Shown here piece by piece: positions 8,801 to 16,698 of a stretch of 35,288 nucleotides of DNA. The notes below the pieces were generated by a model, which saw nothing but the letters and a program-made list of their open reading frames with translations, did not search any database and was not told where the DNA came from. The DNA lies in NCBI GenBank assembly GCA_004554105.1, contig SFNW01000008.1:1-35288 (forward strand). Direction: 5' to 3'. Source of the stretch: Clostridiales bacterium. GTDB lineage: Bacteria; Bacillota; Clostridia; Oscillospirales; CAG-272. The translations under genes were made by a program, and so were the position numbers. How positions within the stretch are numbered: position 1 is the first letter of the stretch; the number at the start of each line of letters is the position of its first letter.

Positions 8801-10626
8801 AATGTGCCGCCCGTGATTTCAACGGCGACGTCCCCCGCTACATTGCCGATCGGCTGGCTTGCCGACGAGCGGAAGTTGCCGCCCGAAACCGACTGCCATG
8901 TACCGCTCTTGACCGTAATCGAATAGTTGTTTTCGGTGCTTGCCGCGGCAAGCGTGGACGGCGCGTACCAGCCGCCGACAAGGGTCGGATAATTGAAGGT
9001 GTCCGAGCCTGTGCCGTTTTGCACCTGCATACCGTCACCAAAGCCAAGATTGTGGAATCTGCCCGAAAAATACAGCGTGGACTTGGTGATGTTGAAACGG
9101 ATATTTTCAAAATAGACATCGCCCTGGAACGCCATGTTCGCGCCGATGTTCATCTGCGCCCCGTTTGTGAGGCGGTAATCCACACCGTCGTGGATTGAGG
9201 TAAAGACGATTGCCCCGCTGTTTGCCGCAGGCACCCAGGGGGAGCCGACGGCGACCTTGCCGCTGATGACAATCGTGCCGCCGGTTTCTTTGACGGTTGC
9301 AATCGCCTTGCCAAGCGTTTTGAATGCCGTCTCTGCCGTCAAGCCGTCGTTCGTGTCGCTTTTTGCATTGTCAACAAAGACGACCGCGCCGCTCCCCGGG
9401 GCAAAGCCCGTGTCGGCGGCATACGCACGGCGAATCCGAATGGTACTGCCGGTCACGCCGCCGCTCGCCGTATTGGTGCCGGCAGTCCCCGCCACATACA
9501 CATCGTTGCCGAATACCGAAACCGTGTTCCACTGCATATACGCGTTCTCGGGATTTGTAAACAGACTGCCGAGACGGGTGAAGCCGGGGGCGGCGCCGCC
9601 CGTGGTTGCGACAAGCGCGGAATCCGCGCGAAGCGGCGCGTCCGAAACGATGCCGCCGAGCACGCGGCAGCGGTCGCCCGTGCCGTTTGAGCCGATGTAG
9701 TATTCATCGGTCATGTAGATGATGATGACGCGCCCGTCGGGCAGGGTGGCAATCGACGGCGCGGAGCATCTCTGCCCCGCCGTCAGCGAGGTCGGCGCGG
9801 CGACCGGAATCGGGTCCGACCAAGTAAGACCGTCCGCCGACAGCGAAAGCCCGATGACAAACGGGCAGTTGTACGAGGAATTCGTTTTGGTATAATCGTG
9901 CGCTTCGACAACCATGGCAAAGCCGCCGTCCGAAAGCGCGGTCGTGGTCGGCATGCCGTCGCGCGACTTCATGTCGGGACGGTAGATTGCCACCGCAGGC
10001 TCAGTACTCCATGTGCCCGTGGAAATCGTGTAGGTCAGGCAGGCAATGCGCTGCTGCGACGGAATGAGGTTGACACAGAGGTCGTCCGCATAGTAAAGCG
10101 CAATCTTGTCGGGCGCAATCCGCTGGACAAACGGCTCCCAAAACCCGTGCATGGAGGAGGGCGAGGTTGCCTCAACCAAAATCTTCTCATTGCCGAAGGT
10201 AACGCCGCCGTCCGTCGAGGTCATCACACGGATAGAGGTGTAAAATTCGCCCGAAGCATAGGACCTTGTGTGGCAGCGGTAGGAAAGCAGGACTTTGCCG
10301 TCGGGCAGGACATAAGGCTGCAGGTTGGCGCAGGTCAGCGTATGCGTAACGCCCGACGCCGTGGTCTTGCTCGTCGCCGCGGCGGCGGTCGCTTTCGCCG
10401 TCTGCCGCGTCCAGCTCTTGCCGTTATCCGTGCTGTGATAGATGTAGCCGTTATCGGCGGTCAAAAGCAGCGTCCCGTCCGCCCGTTTTGCAAAGCGCGG
10501 ATACCCCGATGCCGAAAGATTCGGCGTTTCGGCGGTGTCTGCCCAAGTGAGCGTTTCGGCGGCGGCGCCGAGGCACAGCAAGATGCACAGCAGTGCGGTA
10601 AAAAGCAATCCTACTCTGTATTTCAT
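5191..10626 (-). CDS. Giant secreted multidomain glycosidase (sialidase-like, beta-helix, GH43, Fn3-like, Cys repeats)
   Basis: 1811 codons, with a signal peptide at 1-23. Residues 35-400 form a sialidase/BNR-type propeller with Asp boxes STDNGKSW (65-72) and STDGGVTF (137-144). Residues 413-760 are a beta-helix-like domain opening with a 'DTNDGLTAETAFKTL' motif and holding repeated 'ITGG-F' strands. Residues 765-1110 are a GH43 propeller with the three expected carboxylates: Asp767 in ADPYV (base), Asp901 in AIDGTV (pKa modulator) and Glu963 in NEGPQIL (acid). This domain probably acts on arabinan- or xylan-type side chains. Residues 1143-1605 are about five Fn3-like domains. Cys-repeat modules follow until the reading frame breaks near 5296. 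GGAGAAG precedes the ATG, and a consensus promoter lies upstream. With the frame corrected, the protein would run to 4373 and be about 2,070 residues. Confidence 0.88.
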   Translation of the reverse strand: MKYRVGLLFTALLCILLCLGAAAETLTWADTAETPNLSASGYPRFAKRADGTLLLTADNGYIYHSTDNGKSWTRQTAKATAAAATSKTTASGVTHTLTCANLQPYVLPDGKVLLSYRCHTRSYASGEFYTSIRVMTSTDGGVTFGNEKILVEATSPSSMHGFWEPFVQRIAPDKIALYYADDLCVNLIPSQQRIACLTYTISTGTWSTEPAVAIYRPDMKSRDGMPTTTALSDGGFAMVVEAHDYTKTNSSYNCPFVIGLSLSADGLTWSDPIPVAAPTSLTAGQRCSAPSIATLPDGRVIIIYMTDEYYIGSNGTGDRCRVLGGIVSDAPLRADSALVATTGGAAPGFTRLGSLFTNPENAYMQWNTVSVFGNDVYVAGTAGTNTASGGVTGSTIRIRRAYAADTGFAPGSGAVVFVDNAKSDTNDGLTAETAFKTLGKAIATVKETGGTIVISGKVAVGSPWVPAANSGAIVFTSIHDGVDYRLTNGAQMNIGANMAFQGDVYFENIRFNITKSTLYFSGRFHNLGFGDGMQVQNGTGSDTFNYPTLVGGWYAPSTLAAASTENNYSITVKSGTWQSVSGGNFRSSASQPIGNVAGDVAVEITGGTFLSHVYGTGMNVHSGRVSLSVSGGRFHTMVIPFKRYGTMPTDTALRTAARADGNMLVRITGGDFINTATDFRLSESSVATLHDSYPIYSTATVVITGGSFAGKVCGYSIVGTTLLKYSPSVLPTEQVEGFPNFRTQTLTRSASPLENSAFRLPMLQKADPYVIEKDDVYYYCFSSSATVDGVSYPAVKVAASGSVSLGSADAVSNSLRTVFNASMTDIANAKKEYWAPELHYFSASEVGASAAGWYIYVAADDGKNDPNHRMYVLRANDPEDALSDYTMVGKITSADDHWAIDGTVLHLGGKIYFVWSGWEGSTNVSQKIYIAQMSSPTKISSSRVCLSSPTYAWETHGTPTVNEGPQILQKDGTTHIVYSASGSWTQYYCYGILTLTGTNPLSAASWTKNASAVFSSSSANSVYGPGHGTFVQDANGEWWMLYHANNSLTVPDGSSWWAQRHVHAKKFTWTTKAINGTNYAWPSFGTPTAAQQFEIVKTADYHDLGDHVFGAVYAHGGSGVCERWQTCVDCGQTVSLGVSYAEMPSLTVTSENSSSATLSWTKVDGATGYRISRKAPGETSYSFYRAVTGEDTCRFTDTGLTSAVRYCYSVCAYFTDRTGNSANYSAASGGKEVYILPKTPVVTVEAYEDGGLRINVSTPVDCTGYIYYRSTDNKTYTKLAATTAASYVDTAGTVGTTYYYKVAAYSGSETWCGTASAAVSKAATPASPRILSYSYDGSEVTIRWGAVEGVSRYKVFRRADGDSTWTSWYVAVENTAYTDKTAVAGTKYIYAVQSDQLVGSTRYYSPISPVQKAVYAVAPSFTGSTTSSSATLAWDAVDGAERYILARKAPGATAFTDYKTLAATETSFTDSALGFGTYSYRLRADYQSTLGTAATAPVECTVTVAPKTPTVKATAVCNAVNLTVSTASDGAGYIFYRSTDNKSFTRLASQTGTTYTDSTVVAGTTYYYRVTGYSGTTESAASATVSVKAVTHGYTVTTAAVAPTCTTAGKTAVETCSRCGVTRGGTTVAATGHTSVTDKAVAPTCMTTGKTEGSHCSVCNTVLVAQITISALGHDYAVTAAAVAPTCTTSGKTATETCSRCGTTRGGITIPAVTDKAVAATCTTAGKTEGSHCSVCNTVLVAQKTVAALGHDYAETTAAVAATCTKTGKTAIETCSRPVRQQARPRAVIARFAIRCLWRKRRLRHSDMTMR

Positions 10627-10695
10627 CGTCTTCTCCTTCTATATGCACAAAATCGGCGGAACTCCGATTCGGCAAATACACAATTTTCCACAATA

Positions 10696-10724
10696 ATTAT
10701 AGTTGTTTTGCAAAGATAAGTCAA
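10696..10724 (-). promoter_or_regulatory. Strong sigma-A promoter of the giant glycosidase
   Basis: On the minus strand: TTGACT (10724-10719), a 17-base spacer and a perfect TATAAT (10701-10696). The start of transcription would be near 10689, giving a leader of about 60 bases before the ATG at 10626. The surrounding sequence is much richer in A and T than the coding DNA. Confidence 0.8.
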
Positions 10725-10727
10725 TGT

Positions 10728-10760
10728 AAAAAGAAGCACACTTTTTGTGTGCTTCTTTTT
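10728..10760 (-). terminator. Terminator downstream of the EEP-family gene
   Basis: A perfect 14-base stem (aaaaagaagcacac with gtgtgcttcttttt) with a five-base loop. Read leftward it ends in a T tract, just before the promoter of the next gene. Confidence 0.8.
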
Positions 10761-10786
10761 CACGGATTCATTTTTTACACCTCAAA

Positions 10787-10905
10787 ACCCCGTATCCGCC
10801 CCTGCGGGATAAAACGCGCCTATTTTCTAAAAAGTTTTTTGGGGATTCACAAGGGACTTTTTTACAAAAAAGTCCCTTGTGTGGGGGTTGGGGCAACGCC
10901 CCAAC
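10787..10905. repeat. Non-coding stretch with two perfect hairpins and a partial repeat-B copy
   Basis: Between the terminator and the EEP gene lie three features: a half copy of repeat B (atccgcccctgcggg at 10794-10808); a 16-base perfect stem with a two-base loop (10848-10881, cacaagggactttttt and its complement); and an 8-base stem (10887-10905, gttggggc-aac-gccccaac). No coding sequence was seen. The hairpins may also act as the first terminator of the leftward gene, but the stretch has the look of a mobile palindromic element common in gut Clostridia. Confidence 0.55.
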
Positions 10906-10917
10906 TCTCTTTTTCTC

Positions 10918-12981
10918 TTATTTCTTCGTCAACGTGGCGGTCGCGGTCGCGCCGTCCCATGTGACCGTCGCGCCGAGACTTTCCGCGAGGAAGCGGACAG
11001 GCACAAACGCGCGGTCATGTTCGATGCGCACGGGGACTTCCAACGTAACTTTTTTCCCGTCGACGACTGCCGCCGTACTTCCGACGGTGAAAACGATTTG
11101 CTTTCCGTCCGCGCCGATGACGGTCACGGTCGCGGTCGCCGCGTGCCACGCCACCGACGCGCCGAACGCCTCGGCAACAAAGCGGGCGGGCAGCACCGTG
11201 CGGTCGCCGCAGAGCATCGGCGCGGCGTCCAGCACCCGTTTTTCCCCGTTGACATACGCCGTCGCCGAGCCGAGCGTCAGCCGAATGACCGTCGGCGCGG
11301 CGGGCAAAATGCCGAACAGGGGCGCGCGGTCTTCGTCAAGACAGCCGAAGGGGAACGTATTTTCCTCAAACGAAAGCGTTTTGAGCGCCGTACCCGTATC
11401 GGGACTGTACCGATAACTGCCGAGCCTGACCTTGACCGAGCCGCCCGAACGGTAGGTCCCGCCGCCCGTACCGTCAAGGTCTGCCGTGCAGAACGCCTCG
11501 GACGCATCGCAGGCGGTGTCCGCCGTCAGATACAGCCGGATATAAGCCGTGTTTTGCAGGTTAAACGAGTTCGGAAGATTGCGATATGCGCCGTCCGCGC
11601 CGAATGCGTCCTGCGTCGTGCGGTCGAGCGGAACAATGCGCGTCGTCTCCTCGATTTCGGAGACCGTATAATTCCCCGCGGCGGCAAAATACCGCACGGC
11701 TTCGCGGAAGCGGTCGGTGCGATAGACGGGTCTGCCGTCCGCGCCCCGCTCAACCAAGCGCACCGCGCCCTGCGCGGTCGGAACCGTGTTCTTATAGGCG
11801 GCGGAGAAAATGCACCAGATAAACGCCTTTTCGCCAGGCGCAAGCACGACCTCGCCGCGCTTTGCACACAGGCGCATGACGCTCGTCACCGTCCGCGCGT
11901 CAAGTGCTTTGAGGTCGGCGTCGCCGCCCGCCGTCCCGTACCACACGAGAATGCGCGACAGGTCGACCGGATGGTCGCCGACATTGACAACCGTAAAGCC
12001 CTCGAGCGCGTCGCTGTAGGGCGTGCGCCGCGTCGCGTCCGCAATCAGGAGCGGCGTCCCGGGCAGTGTATCCGAAGCGGCGGCTTTGCCGCCCTCGGGA
12101 ACGAGGTCGGCGTAGAGCGGATAGTGGTCGGACGCCGAGCGTCCGAGCGGCGTGTCAAACAGACGGCAGACGGTCACCGAAAAGTCGCCCTCGCTGACGA
12201 AAATATGGTCAATCGGATAGCCGCCCGCCCCCGTTTCGTCCGTGCCGCCGTGATAGCTTGCAAGATACGGGCGGGCGTCTGCGGCGAGGTGCGCGCAGTC
12301 CGTAAGTTTTGCCGTCAGCGCGCGGTAGGCACGCTCGGTCTCGTTCATGTTGAAGTCGCCGAGCGCAATGACAGGCAGTTCGCCGTATTCCTCCCGCATT
12401 GCGGCAAGCTGCCCGAGCAGTTCCGCCGCATTCGATACGCGCTGTGCGCGCACCTCGGCGGCGGTCAGCCCGTAGGACGCCGAATAGACCGCGAAGTGTG
12501 CATTGAAGACAATACAGCGCTTGCCGCTCGCCTTGCTCTCCAGTACGCACCAGCACATGGATTTTGTCCACGAGTCGCCGTATTTCTCGGTAAAGCGGCG
12601 TGCGCCCGCCGAGCCGGCGACAAGCGCAAAGCGGTCTGCGCGGTAATAAATCGGCACGCAGTTGACAATGCCGCTGTCTAAGGGGTCGTCGCAGAGCGTG
12701 TCGACCGCCGAGCGGTAACCCGCCGCTCGCACATCGGCAAGCAGCGGCGCAAAGCCCTCGCGGCATTCCTGAAAACCGACAATGTCGGGCGAAAGCGCGT
12801 CGAGCGTCGCGCGGATTGCCTCAAAGCGCGACGCCTTGTCACTGCTGTTGAGCAGATTGAAGGTCATGACGCGGAACGCGTCGGCGCTCGGCTTGCCCGC
12901 AGCGCTTGCCGCCACGCAGGGAAGCAGCAGGAGAAAAGCCGCCGCAAGCGCGGCCAAGCGCCGTTTCCGATTTGTTTTCAT
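10918..12981 (-). CDS. Secreted endonuclease/exonuclease/phosphatase-fold protein with copper-amine-oxidase-like tail
   Basis: A 687-residue protein with a signal peptide (1-28, KTNRKRR then a hydrophobic core). Residues 34-295 are an EEP-fold domain of the DNase I/Mg-dependent phosphodiesterase superfamily: MTFNLLN (39-45), Glu72 in GFQE, Asp209 in ALGDFNMNE, and Asp285-His286 in ASDHYPLY, all expected catalytic residues. The middle (about 300-560) holds a beta-rich region with a 'LDRTTQDAFGADGAYRNLP' segment that I do not recognise. The last 115 residues are two repeats of the copper amine oxidase N-terminal-like fold (the pattern 'VPVRFLAESLGATVTWD'), usually a cell-wall or stalk module. 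GGAGG precedes the ATG. The substrate could be extracellular DNA or a phosphodiester-containing lipid or polymer. No promoter is obvious between it and murA. Confidence 0.85.
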   Translation of the reverse strand: MKTNRKRRLAALAAAFLLLLPCVAASAAGKPSADAFRVMTFNLLNSSDKASRFEAIRATLDALSPDIVGFQECREGFAPLLADVRAAGYRSAVDTLCDDPLDSGIVNCVPIYYRADRFALVAGSAGARRFTEKYGDSWTKSMCWCVLESKASGKRCIVFNAHFAVYSASYGLTAAEVRAQRVSNAAELLGQLAAMREEYGELPVIALGDFNMNETERAYRALTAKLTDCAHLAADARPYLASYHGGTDETGAGGYPIDHIFVSEGDFSVTVCRLFDTPLGRSASDHYPLYADLVPEGGKAAASDTLPGTPLLIADATRRTPYSDALEGFTVVNVGDHPVDLSRILVWYGTAGGDADLKALDARTVTSVMRLCAKRGEVVLAPGEKAFIWCIFSAAYKNTVPTAQGAVRLVERGADGRPVYRTDRFREAVRYFAAAGNYTVSEIEETTRIVPLDRTTQDAFGADGAYRNLPNSFNLQNTAYIRLYLTADTACDASEAFCTADLDGTGGGTYRSGGSVKVRLGSYRYSPDTGTALKTLSFEENTFPFGCLDEDRAPLFGILPAAPTVIRLTLGSATAYVNGEKRVLDAAPMLCGDRTVLPARFVAEAFGASVAWHAATATVTVIGADGKQIVFTVGSTAAVVDGKKVTLEVPVRIEHDRAFVPVRFLAESLGATVTWDGATATATLTKK

Positions 12982-13011
12982 TGCCGCCCCTCCTTTTTTC
13001 AGCCGTTACGC

Positions 13012-13032
13012 AAAAAGCTCCCGTGCGGGAGC
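13012..13032 (-). terminator. Terminator downstream of murA
   Basis: A 7-base GC-rich stem (gctcccg/cgggagc) with a two-base loop. Read leftward it is followed by five Ts. It lies 16 bases past the murA stop and just before the ribosome site of the EEP gene, so some read-through is likely. Confidence 0.7.
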
Positions 13033-13047
13033 CTTTGAAAGCATAAA

Positions 13048-14301
13048 TCAATACGACACCTTGCGAATATCCGCGCCGAGGTCGCGCAGCTTGCGCACGA
13101 TGTTGTCGTAGCCGCGCTCGATGGTGTGAATGTCGGTAATTTCGGTTCTGCCCTTGATTGCCAGCCCCATAATCACCATCGCCGCGCCCGCGCGCAAGTC
13201 GACCGAGCGCATCGGCGCGCCGACGAGCGCTTCGCCGCCGCGAATCGTCGCGGTCTTGCCCGCAATGTCTATAACGGCGCCGGTTTTGCGCAGTTCCTCA
13301 ACGTAGCGGAAGCGGTTCTCCCACACGCCCTCGGTCACGCGGCTCGTACCGCTTGCAAAGCAGAGCAGCGCGGTCATCTGGGGCTGCATATCGGTCGGGA
13401 AACCGGGATAGGGCTGTGTCTTGACGTTGATGCCCTTCATCGCGCCGTCGCGCCGTACAATCACGGCGTCATCGAGTTCCTCGACGTACACGCCCATTTC
13501 GGAAAGTTTGGCGGAAATCGAATCCAAGTGCTTCGGAATGACGTTGTTGACTTTGACATTACCGCCGGTCGCCGCCGCCGCAAACATGAACGTGCCCGCC
13601 TCAATCATATCGGGAATAATCGCGTAGGTCGAGCCGTGCAGTGCATCAACGCCCTTGATTTTGATGGTGTCGGTCCCCGCGCCGATGATGTTTGCGCCGC
13701 AGGTGTTGAGGAAGTTGGCAAGGTCGACGATGTGCGGCTCGCGCGCCGCGTTTTCGAGAATGGTCGTTCCCTTGGCAAAGACGCTTGCCAGCATGACGTT
13801 GACCGTCGCGCCGACCGAAACCATGTCGAAATAGACCTCGTTTGCCACGAGTTCGTCCGCCTTTGCCTCGATATAGCCGCCGAGGGCGGACACGGTTGCG
13901 CCGAGCGCCTCAAAGCCCTTGATGTGCTGGTCGATGGGGCGGACGCCGAAGTCACAGCCGCCGGGCGAGCCGACGCGCGCGTAGTTGAATCTGCCGAGCT
14001 CCGCGCCGATGAAATAGGTCGAGCCGCGCATACGGCTGACCAGTTCGTAGGGCGTGCGCCCCGGCTGCACATAGCGCGTATCAATCTCGACCGTGGTGTG
14101 GTCGCGCTTGACCTTTGCCCCCATCTTTTCGAGGATTTCAAGCGTGAGATCCACATCGAGAATCTCGGGAACATTTTCGATGACACAGCGATCGCCGGTC
14201 AGCACCGTGCCGACAAGAACGGGCAGTGCCGCATTTTTTGCGCCGCTGATTTCGACCGTGCCGACAAGGGGCGTTCCGCCGCCGATTACGATTTTATCCA
14301 T
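13048..14301 (-). CDS. murA: UDP-N-acetylglucosamine 1-carboxyvinyltransferase
   Basis: A 417-residue cytoplasmic enzyme that transfers enolpyruvate from PEP to UDP-GlcNAc, the first committed step of peptidoglycan synthesis and the fosfomycin target. It has the PEP-site SGAKNAAL with Lys22, and the active loop PGGCDFGVRPIDQH with the catalytic Cys116, so fosfomycin sensitivity at this residue is expected. The C-terminal 'TDIHTIERGYDNIVRKLRDLGA' segment is typical. The ATG at 14301 was chosen over an in-frame ATG 25 codons earlier because MDKIVIGGG matches the family start; the longer form would begin upstream of the predicted transcription start. It has its own promoter and terminator. Confidence 0.95.
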   Translation of the reverse strand: MDKIVIGGGTPLVGTVEISGAKNAALPVLVGTVLTGDRCVIENVPEILDVDLTLEILEKMGAKVKRDHTTVEIDTRYVQPGRTPYELVSRMRGSTYFIGAELGRFNYARVGSPGGCDFGVRPIDQHIKGFEALGATVSALGGYIEAKADELVANEVYFDMVSVGATVNVMLASVFAKGTTILENAAREPHIVDLANFLNTCGANIIGAGTDTIKIKGVDALHGSTYAIIPDMIEAGTFMFAAAATGGNVKVNNVIPKHLDSISAKLSEMGVYVEELDDAVIVRRDGAMKGINVKTQPYPGFPTDMQPQMTALLCFASGTSRVTEGVWENRFRYVEELRKTGAVIDIAGKTATIRGGEALVGAPMRSVDLRAGAAMVIMGLAIKGRTEITDIHTIERGYDNIVRKLRDLGADIRKVSY

Positions 14302-14355
14302 AAACCTGTTTCCTCTCGATCTCGAAAAGATAAAGGACGATATACCCAAATCAAA

Positions 14356-14384
14356 ATTATACCATAAGAGACGCAAACCGTCAA
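14356..14384 (-). promoter_or_regulatory. Strong sigma-A promoter of murA
   Basis: On the minus strand: TTGACG (14384-14379), a 17-base spacer and TATAAT (14361-14356), with TGG directly before the -10 making it extended. Transcription would start near 14349, about 48 bases before the murA ATG. It separates murA from the wal-linked genes upstream. Confidence 0.85.
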
Positions 14385-14401
14385 GGTTTTGAGCAATGGG
14401 A

Positions 14402-15259
14402 CTAATACTTTTCTCCGGTCAGCGCGTTGACCACCGAAGCCGAGCCGTCCGCGTACTCCACGCGGTAGGCGGGGAGCAGGAGAAGCGTTCCCTCGGCTTC
14501 GTCCTCATAGGGCGCGTAGCAGAGCGTCAGCGAAACAACCTTTCCGTGCGCGCCGCGACGCTGTTCACTAAGCAGTATATTGGCACGGGTCAAAAGAGGT
14601 TCAAGTTCGCTCTCCCCGGTGGCAAGAAAGAGGTAACTGCCGTCCGCGTAGACAAGCCTGTCGCCGACAAAGCCGAACACGCAGTCGCCGCCGCACAGCG
14701 GAATGCCGCCCGCCGTCGGCGAAAGCGTAAAGAAGACATAGCCGTCGGCACTCGTCGCCGCAAAATTCTTTGCGCCGCCCTCGGGCAGGGCAAGCAGGTT
14801 TTCAAGCGCAGTGCGCGACACAGAAATATCGACGGTCACCGCACTTCCTTTCGCATAGGCGGCTTCCATCGCCGAAACGTCTCTGCCCGCGCCGACAAAA
14901 TGCAGCGAAAGGTCCTTGCCGACAACGGCGACGTCGCCCGCCGCAGTCTCGGCGCGCAGTCCGCCCGGCAAAAGGTAAAACCCGTCCGCGTTCTTTCCGA
15001 AAAGCAGGGAGACGACGAGACGCAGATAGTCCTCGCGCACATACGCGCAGGTCCGCACCGGCACGCGGTCGACGCGCGCGGCGAGCAAATCGGGCGAGAC
15101 CTCAACGCCCTGCGCCGCCAAAACCGCGGCGGCGTCCTCGGCGGTTTCCCGCCGCGTGTAGTCGCGGGAAAAATAATAGTCGGCGCAGAAATAGACGAGC
15201 AGCAAATCGACCGCGAGGAGCAAAATGATGAGAAAGGTCTTGATGTTTTTCCAGTTCAT
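14402..15259 (-). CDS. yycI: YycI-like regulator of WalK
   Basis: A 285-residue protein with one N-terminal membrane segment (NWKNIKTFLIILLLAVDLLLVYF) and an extracellular remainder. In Firmicutes, YycI and YycH bind WalK in the membrane and set its activity. The start motif 'W-x-N-x-KT-hydrophobic' and the C-terminal 'YRVEYADGSASVVNALTGEKY' fit YycI and its usual 'VNA.TGE' ending. Its start overlaps the yycH stop by four bases (ATGA), so it is translationally coupled. The usual next gene, walJ (yycJ, an MBL-fold nuclease), is absent; murA follows instead under its own promoter. Confidence 0.75.
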   Translation of the reverse strand: MNWKNIKTFLIILLLAVDLLLVYFCADYYFSRDYTRRETAEDAAAVLAAQGVEVSPDLLAARVDRVPVRTCAYVREDYLRLVVSLLFGKNADGFYLLPGGLRAETAAGDVAVVGKDLSLHFVGAGRDVSAMEAAYAKGSAVTVDISVSRTALENLLALPEGGAKNFAATSADGYVFFTLSPTAGGIPLCGGDCVFGFVGDRLVYADGSYLFLATGESELEPLLTRANILLSEQRRGAHGKVVSLTLCYAPYEDEAEGTLLLLPAYRVEYADGSASVVNALTGEKY

Positions 15260-16620
15260 TTGACGCTCACCCCATTCTCCGCGGCAAAGGCGGCGCGGGC
15301 GGCGTCGGACTGCACGCGGTCACAGTACCACGACGCGACGCACTCCTCGGCGGGCAGCGCGTCGACTCTGTAGAGCAGACGCAGGGTGTGCAAACCGCCC
15401 TCGCCCGCATAGCGCGACGCGTGCGCGTACTGCCATGCCGAGGAAAACAGCGTGCGCCCGAGCGCGCCGCGCGTCACGCGGAGTCTGCGCACCTCAATCG
15501 CGGTAAATACGCCGCCCCTTGCCGAAAACCTTGCAAAATACGGGACGTTATCGCCCGTGATTTCGACGCCGCCGACAGCGACGCCGAAGACCAGCGTGTA
15601 GCCGTCGTTCTCCTTGTAAAAGCCCTTGAGAAAGAGCGAAGCGTCCCCGCCGAACGAAGCGGGATCAAGCGTGCGGACGCGGTCGAGCAGCCCGACGGCG
15701 GCGGAAAGCAAATCGTAGATGCCGATGTCAAATTCATCTTTGCCGCTGTCGATGAATTTCGCCGCCGAAAGACCGCCGTCGCGCGACGCCGCAAAGCGAA
15801 TGCCGACGCGGTCGATCGAAAGGCTGCCGTGCGGCTCGACAACCGCGGCGGAAAGCGCGTCGCCGCGGTCGGGATTGAAGCCGAACAGATAGAGCAAATC
15901 GTCGCCGATGCCGGCGGCAAGCGGCTGCGTTGCCCCGTCCGAAACCGACAGCGGGAACGCAAAAGCAGGCGCGTCGCTGACCGGCAGCAGGTTGTCCGCA
16001 AAGCGGAAATCCGAAAGCGCGTCGTCGCCCGCGAGCAGCGCAAGCGCGGCGGGACGCACCGAGAGCGCCGCGTCGGACATAAAGCAGACCTCGCCGTCCG
16101 AAAGATACAGCGTTCCCTCTCCCTCGGCGTCAAAAGCGAGCAGCAAAAGCGAGGCGCTGACCGCCGTCTCGGCGGTCGCCGCCTGCCCGATTTCTCCGGT
16201 CAGGGCATAAATCATCTGATAGGGCAGTGCCGCGGGCAGACGCAGGCAGAGAAAGTTCCCCTCTGCCGCCGCTTCAAGCGCCGGACGCGTCGTTTCGACA
16301 AGCGTTGCGCCGCGGGACAACGCCTCGTGGACAAGCGGCATTGCCATGGTGAAAACCGACTCGGGAACGGCACTGCCAAACGCGCCGCCGCCCTCGCCGT
16401 TATACGAAACCGCGGCAAATTCCGCCATCAGCAGTCCGCGTTCATACAGTGCGGTCAGCGCGGGCGGCTCTTCCCCCGCCTTGACCGCGCCCGCAGGCAG
16501 CGAAATGCGGCTCACTGCCGCGCCGCCGTCCGAAAACTGCGACCCGCCGATAAAGACGCCCGCCGAAAAGAGCATCAGCAAGATCAGCAGTGCCGCAACC
16601 GCGGTTTTGAATTTTTCCAT
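15256..16620 (-). CDS. yycH: YycH-like regulator of WalK
   Basis: A 454-residue protein with a single N-terminal membrane anchor (MEKFKTAVAALLILLMLFSAGVF) and a large extracellular domain. Position between walK and yycI, length and topology all fit YycH; primary sequence similarity to the well-studied bacillar proteins is weak, as is normal for this family. GGAGAG lies 8 bases before the ATG at 16620; an in-frame ATG 23 codons earlier lacks a ribosome site. It is separated from walK by 314 bases filled with interspersed repeats, so its dosage relative to walK may differ. Confidence 0.7.
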   Translation of the reverse strand: MEKFKTAVAALLILLMLFSAGVFIGGSQFSDGGAAVSRISLPAGAVKAGEEPPALTALYERGLLMAEFAAVSYNGEGGGAFGSAVPESVFTMAMPLVHEALSRGATLVETTRPALEAAAEGNFLCLRLPAALPYQMIYALTGEIGQAATAETAVSASLLLLAFDAEGEGTLYLSDGEVCFMSDAALSVRPAALALLAGDDALSDFRFADNLLPVSDAPAFAFPLSVSDGATQPLAAGIGDDLLYLFGFNPDRGDALSAAVVEPHGSLSIDRVGIRFAASRDGGLSAAKFIDSGKDEFDIGIYDLLSAAVGLLDRVRTLDPASFGGDASLFLKGFYKENDGYTLVFGVAVGGVEITGDNVPYFARFSARGGVFTAIEVRRLRVTRGALGRTLFSSAWQYAHASRYAGEGGLHTLRLLYRVDALPAEECVASWYCDRVQSDAARAAFAAENGVSVK

Positions 16621-16698
16621 GTGATGCTCTCCTTTCCGAAAGATAGAATGAATCGTAAAAGCGAATCTTGAAAAATGCAAAATCGGCACGACCGAAAA

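Noticed and set aside
6166..9198. A very long open frame on the plus strand opposite the giant glycosidase.
   Set aside because: It is antisense to a gene with clear domains and catalytic residues, has no ribosome site, and its composition (Arg, Cys, Gly rich) is typical of the shadow of a GC-rich coding strand.
10879..12681. A long plus-strand open frame opposite the EEP-family gene.
   Set aside because: It starts inside the non-coding hairpin region, has no domain that I recognise, and overlaps a gene with catalytic motifs and a signal peptide.
14302..14376. A 25-codon upstream extension of murA.
   Set aside because: It crosses the -10 of the predicted promoter, so it could not be transcribed from it; MDKIVIGGG is the family-typical start.
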